Shown: in pieces, positions 47,838 through 57,116 of the stretch
Layout: each line of letters begins with the position of its first letter
How positions within the stretch are numbered: position 1 is the first letter of the stretch
Assembly (NCBI RefSeq): GCF_900156625.1
Contig: NZ_FTOB01000003.1
Coordinates: 1-64,000, forward strand
DNA length: 64,000 nucleotides
DNA from: Zobellia uliginosa
Lineage (GTDB): Bacteria > Bacteroidota > Bacteroidia > Flavobacteriales > Flavobacteriaceae
Direction: 5' to 3'
The notes under the pieces: model-generated
Databases searched by the model: none
What the model was told of the DNA's origin: nothing
Seen by the model: only the letters and a program-made list of their open reading frames with translations
Position numbers and translations under genes: made by a program

Positions 47838-48569
47838 TTAATACTTGTGTACGCTACCTGATACAGATTTTTTGGTTTTTACGCTGGCATTGCCCGAATA
47901 GGCTACATTACCTCCGCTACTGGCATCGGCTACAAGGGTTTTGGATACATGGATCTTAATGTTTCCGCCACTGCTGGCATCTGCCGTACAGGTCTGGGTA
48001 GATAGGTTTTTTGCATTGATATTGGCTCCGCTGCTCACATCTACGTCGGCACGGTTGGCTTGTCCGGATATATTGAGGCTGGCACCACTACTGGCGTCTA
48101 TTTCCAGGGCATCGGCAACCACTTGCACATTGATTTGTGCCCCACTGCTACCGTCTATATCAAGGTCATCGCTTTTAAGGACTTTTTCGGTCTGTATCTG
48201 CGATCCGCTAGAGGCACTTAAATTTGAAATGACCGGAAGTGAGACATATACGTTCTTAGTGGCACGGCCTATATTTTGTTTGGCATGGATACGTAATTTT
48301 CCGTTTTTAATATCCGTGGCAATGAGGTCTATGATATTTTCGTCCGCCTCTACCTTTATGTCGAAGTCTTTAGATTGCGTCACATAGACGGCTAGACCTT
48401 CAGAAGCCGATACCTTCGTGAATTCGTCCGTAATATCCCGTTTGTCGGTTACCACGGTTCCGTTACCCTTTTCTCCTGCGCCAAAATCCCCGAGGTTTAT
48501 GTCAAAACCGCAAGAAGATAAGAATAGCGCTACTAAAAATGCTATTGCAATACGAATTAAAGTTGTCAT
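47838..48569 (-). CDS. DUF2807 (GIN domain) lipoprotein
   Basis: 243 residues from the ATG at 48569, which begins a lipoprotein signal (IAIAFLVALFLSSC); the longer frame adds 25 residues without a family match. The mature part is a right-handed parallel beta-helix with the repeated step DASSGA/VSSGANIN (at least six turns), typical of the putative auto-transporter adhesin head GIN domain. It lies downstream of padR and pspC on the same strand, an arrangement common in Flavobacteria and suggestive of an envelope-stress or surface role. Confidence 0.88.
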   Translation of the reverse strand: MTTLIRIAIAFLVALFLSSCGFDINLGDFGAGEKGNGTVVTDKRDITDEFTKVSASEGLAVYVTQSKDFDIKVEADENIIDLIATDIKNGKLRIHAKQNIGRATKNVYVSLPVISNLSASSGSQIQTEKVLKSDDLDIDGSSGAQINVQVVADALEIDASSGASLNISGQANRADVDVSSGANINAKNLSTQTCTADASSGGNIKIHVSKTLVADASSGGNVAYSGNASVKTKKSVSGSVHKY

Positions 48570-48690
48570 GATCGTTGTTTTAAGATTGATGTAAAATTGC
48601 ACTATACGCTGCGTTTTGGCCAGATTTTCAGACTCAAATGTCAAATGGTGTTACTGAATTGATTACACTGGACCAACAGGGTGCCCTAGT

Positions 48691-50532
48691 TTAAATTTTA
48701 GGGTCGGGTTCTTCCGGTTCTATACGATTGTCATCAACGTCTATGTTGATACCATCTTCACCTATATTGATTTCGTTTTTTCCATTGGTATCGTTTTCAT
48801 GGGCCTTTATTTGAACCCCTTCTTCATCAATTTTCATTTTAAAAGATTCACCGTCGTCTTGAATATCGATATCGATGCCGTTTTTGTCAATTCTGATTTT
48901 GTTCCTTTCATGGCTGTCATCTTCATCAATATCAGATATTTCGGGACATTCTTGACATTTTAACTCCCCATCGGCGCCCATTTTCCATACCTCGCCCTTA
49001 ATTTCGCAACCGTCTAGGTCCCTATCATTTTTGGCATGGAACCTCCAGCAGTTAAAACCACTTTCTTTGTTGTACCTTAAAATGGCACCCGTAGGTATGA
49101 ATATATTTACCCGTACTTCTTGGCTCATGATCTTATTCTCACGGGCAGTAGTCAAAAAGTCTTCGAGCAATAAGGTATTGCCTTCTATTTTGTATTCATA
49201 ATTGATCTTTTCGGCCAATTCTTCGGCCCTCTTAAAGGAAGAACCGTCTGATTCCTTAACGATTTCTATACGGGCTATCGAGTCTCGTGAACGTTCAATG
49301 TAAAAGCTGACGTCGTCAAGAACCATAACCTCTTCCCCAGCTTCATTACGGGTAATGGTGAGTCCGTCCAATTCAACCTTTCTTTTGTTTCTGAACCGGG
49401 TATCGTAGGCTACTACCTGAATGTCCAATGTGTCGGTAAGGTCTCTAAAATAGAGGTCTTCGGTAAGCTCGGAAGTGTCTGAATAGGCCCTTGCGGCAGC
49501 TTGTTTGATACCAAAGACGATGAGCATGATAATCGAGATCAACCAGAGTCCCAATAAAGAGAACTTCGCAATATTACCGATGGACTTTAAGTTGTTGACC
49601 AAAATTTTCAAACCTAGGTATAAAAGAAAGAAAAACGGAATACCTATGGCAAAGAAACCGAGTATGGATACGAGCCAAATGGGCATGTTACTGGCATCTA
49701 CCATATTGTACATATTAAGACCAGGTATCTGAACCATATCTGAAATGCCCACGGTTATCATGCCTATAAAAAGGCCTATGATAGTCGAAGCCCCGATAAT
49801 GATCAAGATAATGCCAATGAACTTTCCGATGACCTTAAAGAAGAACATGATAATGTCCCCAAGGATATCGAAAAACGACTTACCTCCACTTTTCACCTTG
49901 TTACCTACACCTTCATAATCAACGCTCTTAATTTTTTGGGCAACATCATCAAAGCCTTCCTTGACCTTGCGTTCTATATTGCTGATGTTGACGTCCTCCC
50001 CCCGCATATCCAGTTTTTGCGAAGTTGTGGCGGCTTCAGGGATCAATAACCAAAGTAGGCCATAGATCAGGATAAACCCACCGGTAGAACCAATGGTCAG
50101 AAGTACCCATAAAAGACGGATCCACAGGGGGTCGATATTAAAGTAGTGGGCCAAGCCCGACGATACACCGGCTACGTATTTCTGCTCGGTATCGCGGTAT
50201 AGTTTCTTAGATTTTCTATGGTCGGAATGCGTTCTTCCCGTTTGGGGTTCGTCTTCAAAGATATCTTCGTCCACCATATAATCTTCAGGCTGGCCCATGA
50301 TGGCGATTACCTCGTCTACCTGTTTTATGGTAATGACCTGGCGTTCGTTGTCGAGCTTCTCATGGAAGAGTTCGGCTATACGCGCCTCAATATCGGCCAG
50401 TATTTCGTCACTGCCCGGGGTATTGGCGAAGGAGCGCTTTACCGACTCTAGGTAGCGCTGCATTTTGTTGTATGCATCTTCATCCATATGGAAGAGCATA
50501 TTCGCTAGATTAATGTTTATAGTTTTGTTCAT
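48691..50532 (-). CDS. PspC-domain membrane protein
   Basis: 613 residues. A cytoplasmic N-terminal part (1-100) precedes the PspC domain (about 110-175: VAGVSSGLAHYFNIDPLWIRLLW) with its paired membrane helices. More membrane segments follow near 230-340. A long extracytoplasmic C-terminal part ends in repeated acidic strands such as IRIDKNGIDIDIQDDGES and INIGEDGINIDVDDN. The phage-shock PspC family senses envelope damage; the enlarged form with this tail is usual for Bacteroidetes. It sits 64 bp after the padR gene and before the DUF2807 gene. Confidence 0.92.
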   Translation of the reverse strand: MNKTININLANMLFHMDEDAYNKMQRYLESVKRSFANTPGSDEILADIEARIAELFHEKLDNERQVITIKQVDEVIAIMGQPEDYMVDEDIFEDEPQTGRTHSDHRKSKKLYRDTEQKYVAGVSSGLAHYFNIDPLWIRLLWVLLTIGSTGGFILIYGLLWLLIPEAATTSQKLDMRGEDVNISNIERKVKEGFDDVAQKIKSVDYEGVGNKVKSGGKSFFDILGDIIMFFFKVIGKFIGIILIIIGASTIIGLFIGMITVGISDMVQIPGLNMYNMVDASNMPIWLVSILGFFAIGIPFFFLLYLGLKILVNNLKSIGNIAKFSLLGLWLISIIMLIVFGIKQAAARAYSDTSELTEDLYFRDLTDTLDIQVVAYDTRFRNKRKVELDGLTITRNEAGEEVMVLDDVSFYIERSRDSIARIEIVKESDGSSFKRAEELAEKINYEYKIEGNTLLLEDFLTTARENKIMSQEVRVNIFIPTGAILRYNKESGFNCWRFHAKNDRDLDGCEIKGEVWKMGADGELKCQECPEISDIDEDDSHERNKIRIDKNGIDIDIQDDGESFKMKIDEEGVQIKAHENDTNGKNEINIGEDGINIDVDDNRIEPEEPDPKI

Positions 50533-50596
50533 TTTTAGTCGTTTTTTCGCTGTAAGCCCATAAAGGGTTTGCTGTTACAGGACTGTTTTTTTAGGT

Positions 50597-50926
50597 TTAT
50601 TGATTGTTGGTTACCAAATTTGTTGCTGTTCTTAGCTCGTCCCATGTACTGTCCAGTTCCTTTAGGAAAAGCTTACCTTTTTCCGTCAGTGCGTAATACT
50701 TTCGCGGTGGGCCGGAAGTTGATTCTTCCCAGCGGTAACTGAGCAGTCCCGCATTTTTTAATCGGGTTAGCAGAGGGTAAATGGTGCCCTCTACGACAAG
50801 CATTTTAGCATCTTTCAGCGTAGCGAGAATTTCAGAGGCGTATTTGTCCTTTCCGTTTAGGATAGACAGAATACAGTACTCCAAAACGCCCTTGCGCATC
50901 TGTGCTTTTGTATTTTCTACATTCAT
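50597..50926 (-). CDS. PadR-family transcriptional regulator
   Basis: 109 residues from the ATG at 50926 (MNVENTKAQMRKGVLEYCIL), which gives the normal PadR length; the open frame extends 24 codons further upstream without family residues. The winged-helix core is clear: YASEILATLKDAKMLVVEGT, YPLLTRLKNAGLLSYRWEE, GPPRKYYALTEKG. PadR proteins usually repress the neighbouring operon and often themselves, so it likely controls pspC and the DUF2807 gene. Confidence 0.93.
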   Translation of the reverse strand: MNVENTKAQMRKGVLEYCILSILNGKDKYASEILATLKDAKMLVVEGTIYPLLTRLKNAGLLSYRWEESTSGPPRKYYALTEKGKLFLKELDSTWDELRTATNLVTNNQ

Positions 50927-51141
50927 AATTTCGTTTTGCTTTTTATGCAGTTCCTTAAAATTGGGGGAACGTGTCTGTTCATAAATGGTACCCTGCATAG
51001 TGTGATTGTTCGTTTTTTGTCTACTCTGGTTCCGCTGAGGTTATCGCTCCGTGATTAGTGGGGCCCTTATTGCGGAACCAGGGTAAATTGATTGATGAAT
51101 AAACTCCTTTTTGATCAGGTATGATGAGTACCCTTTTTATG

Positions 51142-51594
51142 CTAATGAAGGCTAATGACCCTCGTAATGTTCCAGGTGGCTTCGGTCTTTTTCCATATGA
51201 TAATAAACTTGCCCGGTTCAGATATGGCGTCGGGTTCCTCGTTGTTGTGAAATTTGTGAAAACCAATTTCCACGGCGCCGTATTCGCTAATGGGGTAGAC
51301 TTCAATACTGCCTTCTACCAACTCTCGTGTTACCTTTCCGCAAATGTTTTTCTTTAAACTATCGAGTAAATCTTGTTTCGAGGTGGTCAAACCTCCTTTG
51401 TCGTGATAGAACTCTATGTCTTCGGCGTACATTTCAGCTTGCTTTTCTATATTACAGCTATTATACGCTTCAAAGTAGGTGCGGTCTAATTGGGTTATGG
51501 TTTCCTTTAGGGGTGCTTCTGTAACAGGCTGCGCCGTCACGTCCGAAAAACCGGAAATTAAAAGAATCAAGGTGATGACGGCGAATGGCTTCAT
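51142..51594 (-). CDS. Secreted SnoaL/DUF4440-like NTF2-fold protein
   Basis: 150 residues with a signal peptide (PFAVITLILLISGFSDVTAQ). The mature part has the NTF2-like cone fold pattern: ITQLDRTYFEAYNSCNIEKQ, then EMYAEDIEFYHDKGG and GFHKFHNNEE, ending in TWNITRVISLH. Members often carry a small-molecule pocket and can be enzymes or binding proteins; here the role is unknown. Its ATG overlaps the stop of the DUF4870 gene by one base (TAATG), so it is translationally coupled to that gene. Confidence 0.82.
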   Translation of the reverse strand: MKPFAVITLILLISGFSDVTAQPVTEAPLKETITQLDRTYFEAYNSCNIEKQAEMYAEDIEFYHDKGGLTTSKQDLLDSLKKNICGKVTRELVEGSIEVYPISEYGAVEIGFHKFHNNEEPDAISEPGKFIIIWKKTEATWNITRVISLH

Positions 51595-52073
51595 TATTTT
51601 AAAAATTTTATGGTGAGGGGGTAGGTAAACTCTTGGCCTTCATTGGTGCGAATGACGGCTAAAATGGTATAGACGATATTAATGACAAAGAGTGCACCGT
51701 GCGCCAGTCCGGCCATTCCCAAAGGAAAGAGCCATCCACTAAAATTAAAGCTTTGACTAAAGTCTATGTTAAGGTTGTTGTAGTCGTTCAAATGGTCGAA
51801 ACCAAAAAGACTCCCGTTCAGTAATCCCGGAAATAAGCCGGCGAAAAGCGGTATACTGATAGCGCCCAATACGATAGAGTAGAGTAGGAGGCTGATTTGA
51901 AAGTTCAAAACCTGCTTACCGTTATAATCTACAAAGGTGTAGTCTCTTCTATTGGCGGTCCATAATACCAAGGGTATAATAAAATTGCCAAAGGGGATAA
52001 AGAATTTTGAAAAGGCCGAAGCGTGTAGCATGGCAGCTAAATTCCGTTCGTGTTTTGTTAGTGTACTTTCCAT
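51594..52073 (-). CDS. DUF4870 membrane protein
   Basis: 159 residues with a DUF4870 pattern: ERNLAAMLHASAFSKFF near the start, VLWTANRRDYTFVDYNGKQVLNFQIS, then membrane segments around 60-85 and 115-140, and a short C-terminal tail (EGQEFTYPLTIKFLK). The family is common in Gram-positive and Bacteroidetes genomes and its role is unknown. It is first in a two-gene unit with the secreted NTF2-like protein. Confidence 0.88.
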   Translation of the reverse strand: MESTLTKHERNLAAMLHASAFSKFFIPFGNFIIPLVLWTANRRDYTFVDYNGKQVLNFQISLLLYSIVLGAISIPLFAGLFPGLLNGSLFGFDHLNDYNNLNIDFSQSFNFSGWLFPLGMAGLAHGALFVINIVYTILAVIRTNEGQEFTYPLTIKFLK

Positions 52074-52206
52074 GACTCAGTAATTTCTTATGCAAATATA
52101 TGTCTAAAAGAAGGTACTATGCAAAACAAAGTACTAAATATTAACATATAATTAACAATTGAAAAGACGAAAAAATTATATACATTTAGGAAAAATATAT
52201 AACACA

Positions 52207-52662
52207 ATGGCAGTATCTACGGGCAAGTTCAACACATTTACATTCTTTAAGTTACCTTCTGCATGGTGGTGTGGGGTACGGTTACGTTATATCGATGAAA
52301 CCAAGACAGTGGTAACGGTAAAACACAAATGGTTCAACCAAAACCCGTTTAAAAGTATGTTTTGGGCGGTACAAGGGATGGCCGCCGAATTAAGTACCGG
52401 CGCTATGGTCATCGCCCAGATTAAGGAAAGCGGAAAAAAGATATCGATGCTCGTGGCGAATAACACGGCCAATTTTTCGAAGAAGGCCACCGGTAAGATT
52501 ACGTTTACCTGTGAAGACGGCCATTTGATCAAAGAGGCCATAGACAAGACCCTGGCTACAGGTGAAGGTCAAGCCTTTTGGATGAAGTCCGTTGGGGTAA
52601 ATGAAGACGGGGTAGTGGTGTCTACTTTTAAATTTGAGTGGACGATACGGGTAAAGCAATAA
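52207..52662 (+). CDS. DUF4442 hotdog-fold (thioesterase-like) protein
   Basis: 151 residues from the ATG at 52207. The hotdog pattern is seen in FNTFTFFKLPSAWWCGVRLR, NPFKSMFWAVQGMAAELSTG (the hotdog helix) and ISMLVANNTANFSKKATGKI. The family (DUF4442) is related to PaaI-type acyl-CoA thioesterases, though the catalytic residue is not established. Position between small conserved genes gives no pathway hint. Its 3' end is about 75 bp before the AIM24-like gene. Confidence 0.85.
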   Translation: MAVSTGKFNTFTFFKLPSAWWCGVRLRYIDETKTVVTVKHKWFNQNPFKSMFWAVQGMAAELSTGAMVIAQIKESGKKISMLVANNTANFSKKATGKITFTCEDGHLIKEAIDKTLATGEGQAFWMKSVGVNEDGVVVSTFKFEWTIRVKQ

Positions 52663-52736
52663 TTTTTTCCAATTTTATTGTAACATTTTCCCGTCAAAAT
52701 CTAACTAACAGGCATCAACGAAAAAACGAACAAGAA

Positions 52737-53534
52737 ATGAACGCACATGAAATAGATTACCGGATTTACGGTGAAGAAATGCAATACGTAGAGATAGAAC
52801 TAGACCCGCAAGAAGCCGTAGTGGCCGAGGCAGGAAGTTTTATGATGATGGATTCCGATATAAAGATGGATACTATTTTTGGGGATGGCTCCAACCAAGA
52901 TACCGGGGTACTCGGCAAGATTTTTTCCGCAGGAAAACGGATCTTGACCGGTGAAAGCCTTTTTATGACGGCCTTTTTAAATGTAGGTCAGGGGAAAAAG
53001 CAAGTCAGTTTTGCTTCTCCCTATCCGGGGAAAATCCTTCCTATAGACCTTTCGGAAAAGCAGGGTAAGTTCATCTGTCAAAAAGATGCTTTCCTATGTG
53101 CGGCAAAGGGGGTATCGGTTGGTATAGAGTTTTCCAAAAAACTGGGTCGAGGTTTATTTGGAGGGGAAGGTTTCATTATGCAAAAATTGGAAGGCGATGG
53201 CATGGCTTTTGTCCATGCAGGAGGTACCATGGCAAAAAAGGAATTGGCAGCGGGTGAAATACTAAAGGTAGATACCGGCTGTATTGTAGGCTTCTCGCAA
53301 ACCGTAGATTACGATATAGAGTTCGTGGGCGGAATAAAAAACACCATTTTTGGGGGAGAAGGACTTTTCTTTGCTACCTTAAGGGGGCCGGGCACCGTAT
53401 ATATACAATCCTTGCCGTTCAGTAGACTTGCCGGTAGGGTATTGGCCTCGATTCCAAAAGGAGGGAAAGATAAAGGGGAAGGAAGTATTCTGGGTACCCT
53501 TGGTGATATTGTCGGAGGAGACAATCGGTTTTAG
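52737..53534 (+). CDS. AIM24/TIGR00266-family protein
   Basis: 265 residues from the ATG at 52737; the longer frame begins inside the previous gene and is unlikely. Family blocks: IDYRIYGEEMQYVEIELDP, GSFMMMDSDIKMDT, LTGESLFMTAFLN, AFVHAGGTMAKKELAAGE, KNTIFGGEGLFFATLRGPG. The fold is a triple beta-helix-like trimer (AIM24 superfamily), found widely in bacteria and in mitochondria; its bacterial role is unknown. No signal peptide. Confidence 0.92.
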   Translation: MNAHEIDYRIYGEEMQYVEIELDPQEAVVAEAGSFMMMDSDIKMDTIFGDGSNQDTGVLGKIFSAGKRILTGESLFMTAFLNVGQGKKQVSFASPYPGKILPIDLSEKQGKFICQKDAFLCAAKGVSVGIEFSKKLGRGLFGGEGFIMQKLEGDGMAFVHAGGTMAKKELAAGEILKVDTGCIVGFSQTVDYDIEFVGGIKNTIFGGEGLFFATLRGPGTVYIQSLPFSRLAGRVLASIPKGGKDKGEGSILGTLGDIVGGDNRF

Positions 53535-53599
53535 CCAAAAGGCAAACAGGTACAGCGTAGAACATATATAATGAAATAGCGCAATGGCGCTGAATTTAG

Positions 53600-54256
53600 A
53601 TGGATTTTAAAAACCTGGTAGAATTTTTAAAGGCACTCAATACAAACAATTCCAAAGAATGGATGGATGCCAATAGGAAGTGGTATAAGGAAGTTCGGGA
53701 CGATTTTATAGGGTGGTTAGACCATATGAACCTTAGTTTGGCCGAAATCGATGCGGAGTATTTTGATACACCGGGCAAAAAAGGAATCAACCGAATCAAT
53801 AACAACCTCATGTTTCACCCCAATAAACCGGTGTACAAAGACCATTTTGGGGCAGGCTTGGACAAAAGACCGCTTACGGGCGATTTTTATATTGAAATCG
53901 GAATAGAAAGATGCATCATGGCGGGCGGCTTTTGGCGACCCGATGCGGCAACATTAAAAAGCATAAGGGACGCAATCGATTATGATGGGGAAAACCTCAA
54001 GAAGATTGTCGAGAAAAGGTCGTTTAAAAATACCTTTGGAGGCTTGTATGAAGATGTCAAACTGGTAAAAGCTCCCAAAGGATATTCAAATGACCATAAA
54101 TACATTGATTTTTTGAGAAATAAGACCTTTGCCGTGGCCCACGAATTTGCTACAGATGAAGTATTTAGGGGTGATTTTGAGAAGAAAATTATTAATGTGT
54201 ATAAAGAAATGCTCCCTTTTAGAAGATATCTCAATAAAGCGGTGACAGTTGTATAA
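53600..54256 (+). CDS. DUF2461 protein
   Basis: 218 residues. The family motif NNSKEWMDANRKWYKEVRDDF at the N-terminus, then RINNNLMFHPNKPVYKDHFGAG and ECIMAGGFWRPDA-like IERCIMAGGFWRPDAATL, identify DUF2461. The function is unknown; related proteins occur singly across Bacteroidetes and Actinobacteria. The gene stands alone with short gaps on both sides. Confidence 0.92.
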   Translation: MDFKNLVEFLKALNTNNSKEWMDANRKWYKEVRDDFIGWLDHMNLSLAEIDAEYFDTPGKKGINRINNNLMFHPNKPVYKDHFGAGLDKRPLTGDFYIEIGIERCIMAGGFWRPDAATLKSIRDAIDYDGENLKKIVEKRSFKNTFGGLYEDVKLVKAPKGYSNDHKYIDFLRNKTFAVAHEFATDEVFRGDFEKKIINVYKEMLPFRRYLNKAVTVV

Positions 54257-54353
54257 TCATAGCGCTTAAATTAATCGTTTTGTATACTTTTGGATTATTA
54301 TGAGTTAATTCTCTAGATTTGAAAGGTTTTTCTTGTTATATTTTAGGGGGGAT

Positions 54354-54773
54354 ATGGAACTACAAGAGTTTAAACAGCTTAGGGTTTGGATAATAGACGA
54401 TGATCTCGTCTCACTATTTGCTGCTAGATACGGAATAGAGCAACTCGGCAAACCTTATACCGTATTGGATTTTGACAGTGCAGAGGTAGCTCTGAAAATT
54501 TTGCACGACAGTCTTGAAGGGGCCGAAGAGCTTCCGGATATTATTTTATTGGATCTTGTGATGCCAAAAATGGACGGTTGGGAGTTTTTAGAGAAATTTG
54601 AAGAATTGCCAATACATGTCAAAAAAACCGATATTTACATACTATCGGCATTTTTAAGTACCAAGGAAAGGCAGCGGGCAAAGCAGCATTCAGAGGTGAA
54701 GGGCTATTTTGATAAGCCTATTTCTAAAAGGGCCCTAGGCCGTATTTTTGGGGAAAAGGAAAATGCCATATAA
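54354..54773 (+). CDS. Single-domain response regulator
   Basis: 139 residues from the ATG at 54354. The receiver domain fills the protein: acidic pair in VWIIDDDLVS, phospho-acceptor Asp in IILLDLVMPKMDGWEFL, Ser/Thr in IYILSAFLS and Lys in YFDKPISK. There is no output domain, so it must act by protein contact, as CheY-like and RcpA-like proteins do. No kinase gene is near. It precedes the NUDIX gene by 55 bp. Confidence 0.93.
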   Translation: MELQEFKQLRVWIIDDDLVSLFAARYGIEQLGKPYTVLDFDSAEVALKILHDSLEGAEELPDIILLDLVMPKMDGWEFLEKFEELPIHVKKTDIYILSAFLSTKERQRAKQHSEVKGYFDKPISKRALGRIFGEKENAI

Positions 54774-54828
54774 TTTATTACATCTTACATTGGCCGTTTC
54801 GGCCAGAACAAATCCATAGATCTACACG

Positions 54829-55413
54829 GTGAAAAACGGCAGTATCAAGAACATAAAAAAAGAAGTGCTCTCCGATAATTGGTATACACTCAACAAATAT
54901 GTATACGATTACCAAAAAGAGGATGGCTCGTGGGAAACCCAGGAAAGAGAGGCCTACGATAGGGGAAATGGCGCTGCGATATTACTGTACAACCAAAGAA
55001 AAGGTACAGTGGTACTTACCCGTCAATTCCGTATGCCGACCTATATCAACGGTAACTCAAACGGAATGATGATCGAGGTCTGTGCCGGACTTTTAGATGG
55101 TGACAACCCTGAAGATTGCATCAGGAAAGAAGTGGAGGAAGAAACCGGCTATCAGGTCGACAATGTGGAAAAGGTGTTCGAATCCTATATGTCGCCGGGT
55201 TCGGTTACCGAGATCCTTCACTTTTTTATAGGGGCCTACGAAGAAAAAATGAAAGTAGGTGCAGGTGGCGGGGCGGCAGACGAGACCGAAAATATCGAAG
55301 TGCTCGAGTATCCGTTCGAAACGGCAATGGCCATGATCGCCTCCGGCGAGATCAAAGATGCCAAGACCATTCTTTTACTACAGTACGCCGCAATCCACAA
55401 ATTATTGGAATAG
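54829..55413 (+). CDS. nudK: NUDIX hydrolase, GDP-mannose pyrophosphatase (NudK) type
   Basis: 194 residues with a GTG start at 54829, the only start that matches the family's N-terminus. The Nudix box is intact: [21 protein letters not shown](Y), with REV-x-EE-x-TG. The N-terminal [19 protein letters not shown] and the [16 protein letters not shown] block are typical of NudK, which cleaves GDP-mannose and related sugar nucleotides. ADP-ribose pyrophosphatase is the closest alternative. The gene overlaps nothing and ends 7 bp before the convergent dacB. Confidence 0.88.
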   Translation: MKNGSIKNIKKEVLSDNWYTLNKYVYDYQKEDGSWETQEREAYDRGNGAAILLYNQRKGTVVLTRQFRMPTYINGNSNGMMIEVCAGLLDGDNPEDCIRKEVEEETGYQVDNVEKVFESYMSPGSVTEILHFFIGAYEEKMKVGAGGGAADETENIEVLEYPFETAMAMIASGEIKDAKTILLLQYAAIHKLLE

Positions 55414-55420
55414 TATTCAT

Positions 55421-56692
55421 TTAATAGGTTTCCGCAATCTGACGTAGCACCTGTTGCATCCGCTTTTTTACTTCGGAGGTGGGCTTTCTATAATGATTGT
55501 TCATAAAACTAAAAATCAAGGTCTTGCCCGACTGGGTAATGAGGTAGCCGCTTAAACAGTAATTATTGCTTAAGCTTCCTGACTTTGCATAGAGTTTCGG
55601 TACCCCTCCGTCGTAATCCCATCCTTTTAAGGTTCCAGAAACGCCGTTTTCGGGAAAAATGGCAAACAGTCTTTTTCGGGCCATACTTTGGTATAGTTTA
55701 TCGAGGACGTTTACCATAGCTTCTGGGGTAAACAGGTTGTAACGCGATAGGCCGGATCCATCTACCCATCTTGGGGCTTGACGAAGGTCTTGTAAATAGT
55801 TTTCCAAAACGTAATCGCGGGCTTTTTTACCGCTAAGGGTGTCCGATAGGGTAGAAGAGGCCAGAATCAAGAGTTGTTCGGCAATAAAGTTATCGCTCTC
55901 ATGCATCATCCGTACGTAAAGCGAATCGGTGGGTATGCCGTACAAGGTTTCTTTCTTGGGGGTATAGGTGGGCTTGCCTAGGCTGATGTTCTTGTTTAAG
56001 GCCGTTTCCAGTAACTTTTTGGTCAAGACCGAATCGGTTCTGTAGGGTATCTCTACGGTATCTCTTCTAGAGGGGGCAACGTAAAAGGTGTTCTTTTCCA
56101 AATCCCTGTTTCTGCGATGCCAATTGCGTACGACCTTCCCTTTAAAGAATTCGGGCACTACCTTGGTCCGTGAGATGCTCACGACATTGCCGTAAAGTGG
56201 CATTGGGGTCATTTCGGGCTGGTAGTAATAGTCGTAGTCGTCCCATGCCCAACCTTGACCTAGCTTTTCCCCCTCAAGATTGTTCAGGTCGAGTTCTATG
56301 TTGGCGTGGCGCTTTAGAAAGTTCAGGGCCGTACTATCCTTAAAGTAAGGATGTAGGGCCGCCGGGTCTCCGGTACCTTGAACATAAAGTTTCTTGCCCT
56401 GTTGCCAATATTTGAGGGTAGGAACTTTAGCAGGCAGCAATTGAAGCGAAGCGAATAAGGTAAAGATCTTGGTGTTGCTTGCAGGGGTAAAGTATTTCTT
56501 ACTTTGGTAGGCATAGAGCGTGTCCCTGTTCTCGGGGTCGAAAACCAATAGTCCCGTAAACTGATTTTGGTAAAAAGTAGACGAAAGAATGGGTTCGGTC
56601 TGCTTTTTGAGGGCCTTCTTGTATGAAGAACAACTAGTTACGAAAATAGCTATAGAGAAGGCAATTACAATTTTTTTCATACTTTTAGACAT
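55421..56692 (-). CDS. dacB: D-alanyl-D-alanine carboxypeptidase (PBP4/DacB family) lipoprotein
   Basis: 423 residues; a lipoprotein signal (IVIAFSIAIFVTSC) follows a possible second start at residue 5. The three penicillin-binding motifs of family S13 are present: SxxK in ASNTKIFTLFASL, SxN in HESDNFIAEQLL, and KTG-like KSG in LYAKSGSLSNNYC. It trims or cleaves peptidoglycan cross-links in the periplasm. Its length is close to the short form common in Bacteroidetes. Confidence 0.93.
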   Translation of the reverse strand: MSKSMKKIVIAFSIAIFVTSCSSYKKALKKQTEPILSSTFYQNQFTGLLVFDPENRDTLYAYQSKKYFTPASNTKIFTLFASLQLLPAKVPTLKYWQQGKKLYVQGTGDPAALHPYFKDSTALNFLKRHANIELDLNNLEGEKLGQGWAWDDYDYYYQPEMTPMPLYGNVVSISRTKVVPEFFKGKVVRNWHRRNRDLEKNTFYVAPSRRDTVEIPYRTDSVLTKKLLETALNKNISLGKPTYTPKKETLYGIPTDSLYVRMMHESDNFIAEQLLILASSTLSDTLSGKKARDYVLENYLQDLRQAPRWVDGSGLSRYNLFTPEAMVNVLDKLYQSMARKRLFAIFPENGVSGTLKGWDYDGGVPKLYAKSGSLSNNYCLSGYLITQSGKTLIFSFMNNHYRKPTSEVKKRMQQVLRQIAETY

Positions 56693-56835
56693 GTGTTAGA
56701 GCCCGTGGCACGGGTGTTTAACAAGAATTTGGCTAACATTTAACAACACACATGCAATATAGTAAATGCATAATTGTTTAACTTTATAAGGAGAGAATAT
56801 CTCTTAGACAACTAATAACTTAAACATTTTGAAAT

Positions 56836-57033
56836 ATGGCTAGAGCTATGCTTGAGTACTCTAAAACAGTATTGAAAAAAGTTAGTTTTGACACAAAATT
56901 GTTCATCAAAGAATTACAAAAAGCAGTTACTAGGTTACTTCCCGAGGAAGTAGATGAACTCAAACTCTGGTTACAGCAATACATCACCGACAAACCAGAA
57001 CTAAAACAAACTCTTATCTATTTAAAAGCATAA
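56836..57033 (+). CDS. Conserved 65-residue protein of unknown function
   Basis: 65 residues, beginning MARAMLEYSKTVLKKVSFD and rich in predicted helix, with FIKELQKAVTRLLPEEVDEL and WLQQYITDKPELKQTLIYLK. I recognise it as a short protein widespread and strongly conserved in Bacteroidetes, without a known function. It stands alone: its own 140-bp upstream region and a textbook terminator right after the stop support a separate, strongly expressed transcript. No membrane segment. Confidence 0.85.
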   Translation: MARAMLEYSKTVLKKVSFDTKLFIKELQKAVTRLLPEEVDELKLWLQQYITDKPELKQTLIYLKA

Positions 57034-57034
57034 C

Positions 57035-57065
57035 AAAAGCCCTCTGATCCAGAGGGCTTTTTTTG
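57035..57065 (+). terminator. Terminator after the 65-residue protein gene
   Basis: AAAAGCCCTCTG and CAGAGGGCTTTT form a perfect 12-bp stem with an ATC loop and a T-run, starting 2 bp after the stop codon. Confidence 0.95.
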
Positions 57066-57116
57066 TAAGGCAAGTATCATATCCTATCATAGTACAATAG
57101 CTTATGATAAGGGGAG

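Noticed and set aside
48000-48250. Repetitive DNA that might be a tandem repeat or CRISPR-like array
   Set aside because: The periodicity comes from the beta-helix turns of the encoded protein; copies differ at the base level and there are no spacers.
47941-48387. 148-codon frame on the plus strand
   Set aside because: It mirrors the repetitive SSG turns of the DUF2807 gene; repeats keep the opposite frame open.
54829-54831. GTG start of the NUDIX gene as sign of a truncated N-terminus
   Set aside because: The protein is already full length for NudK and there is no in-frame ATG nearby, so GTG is accepted as the true start.
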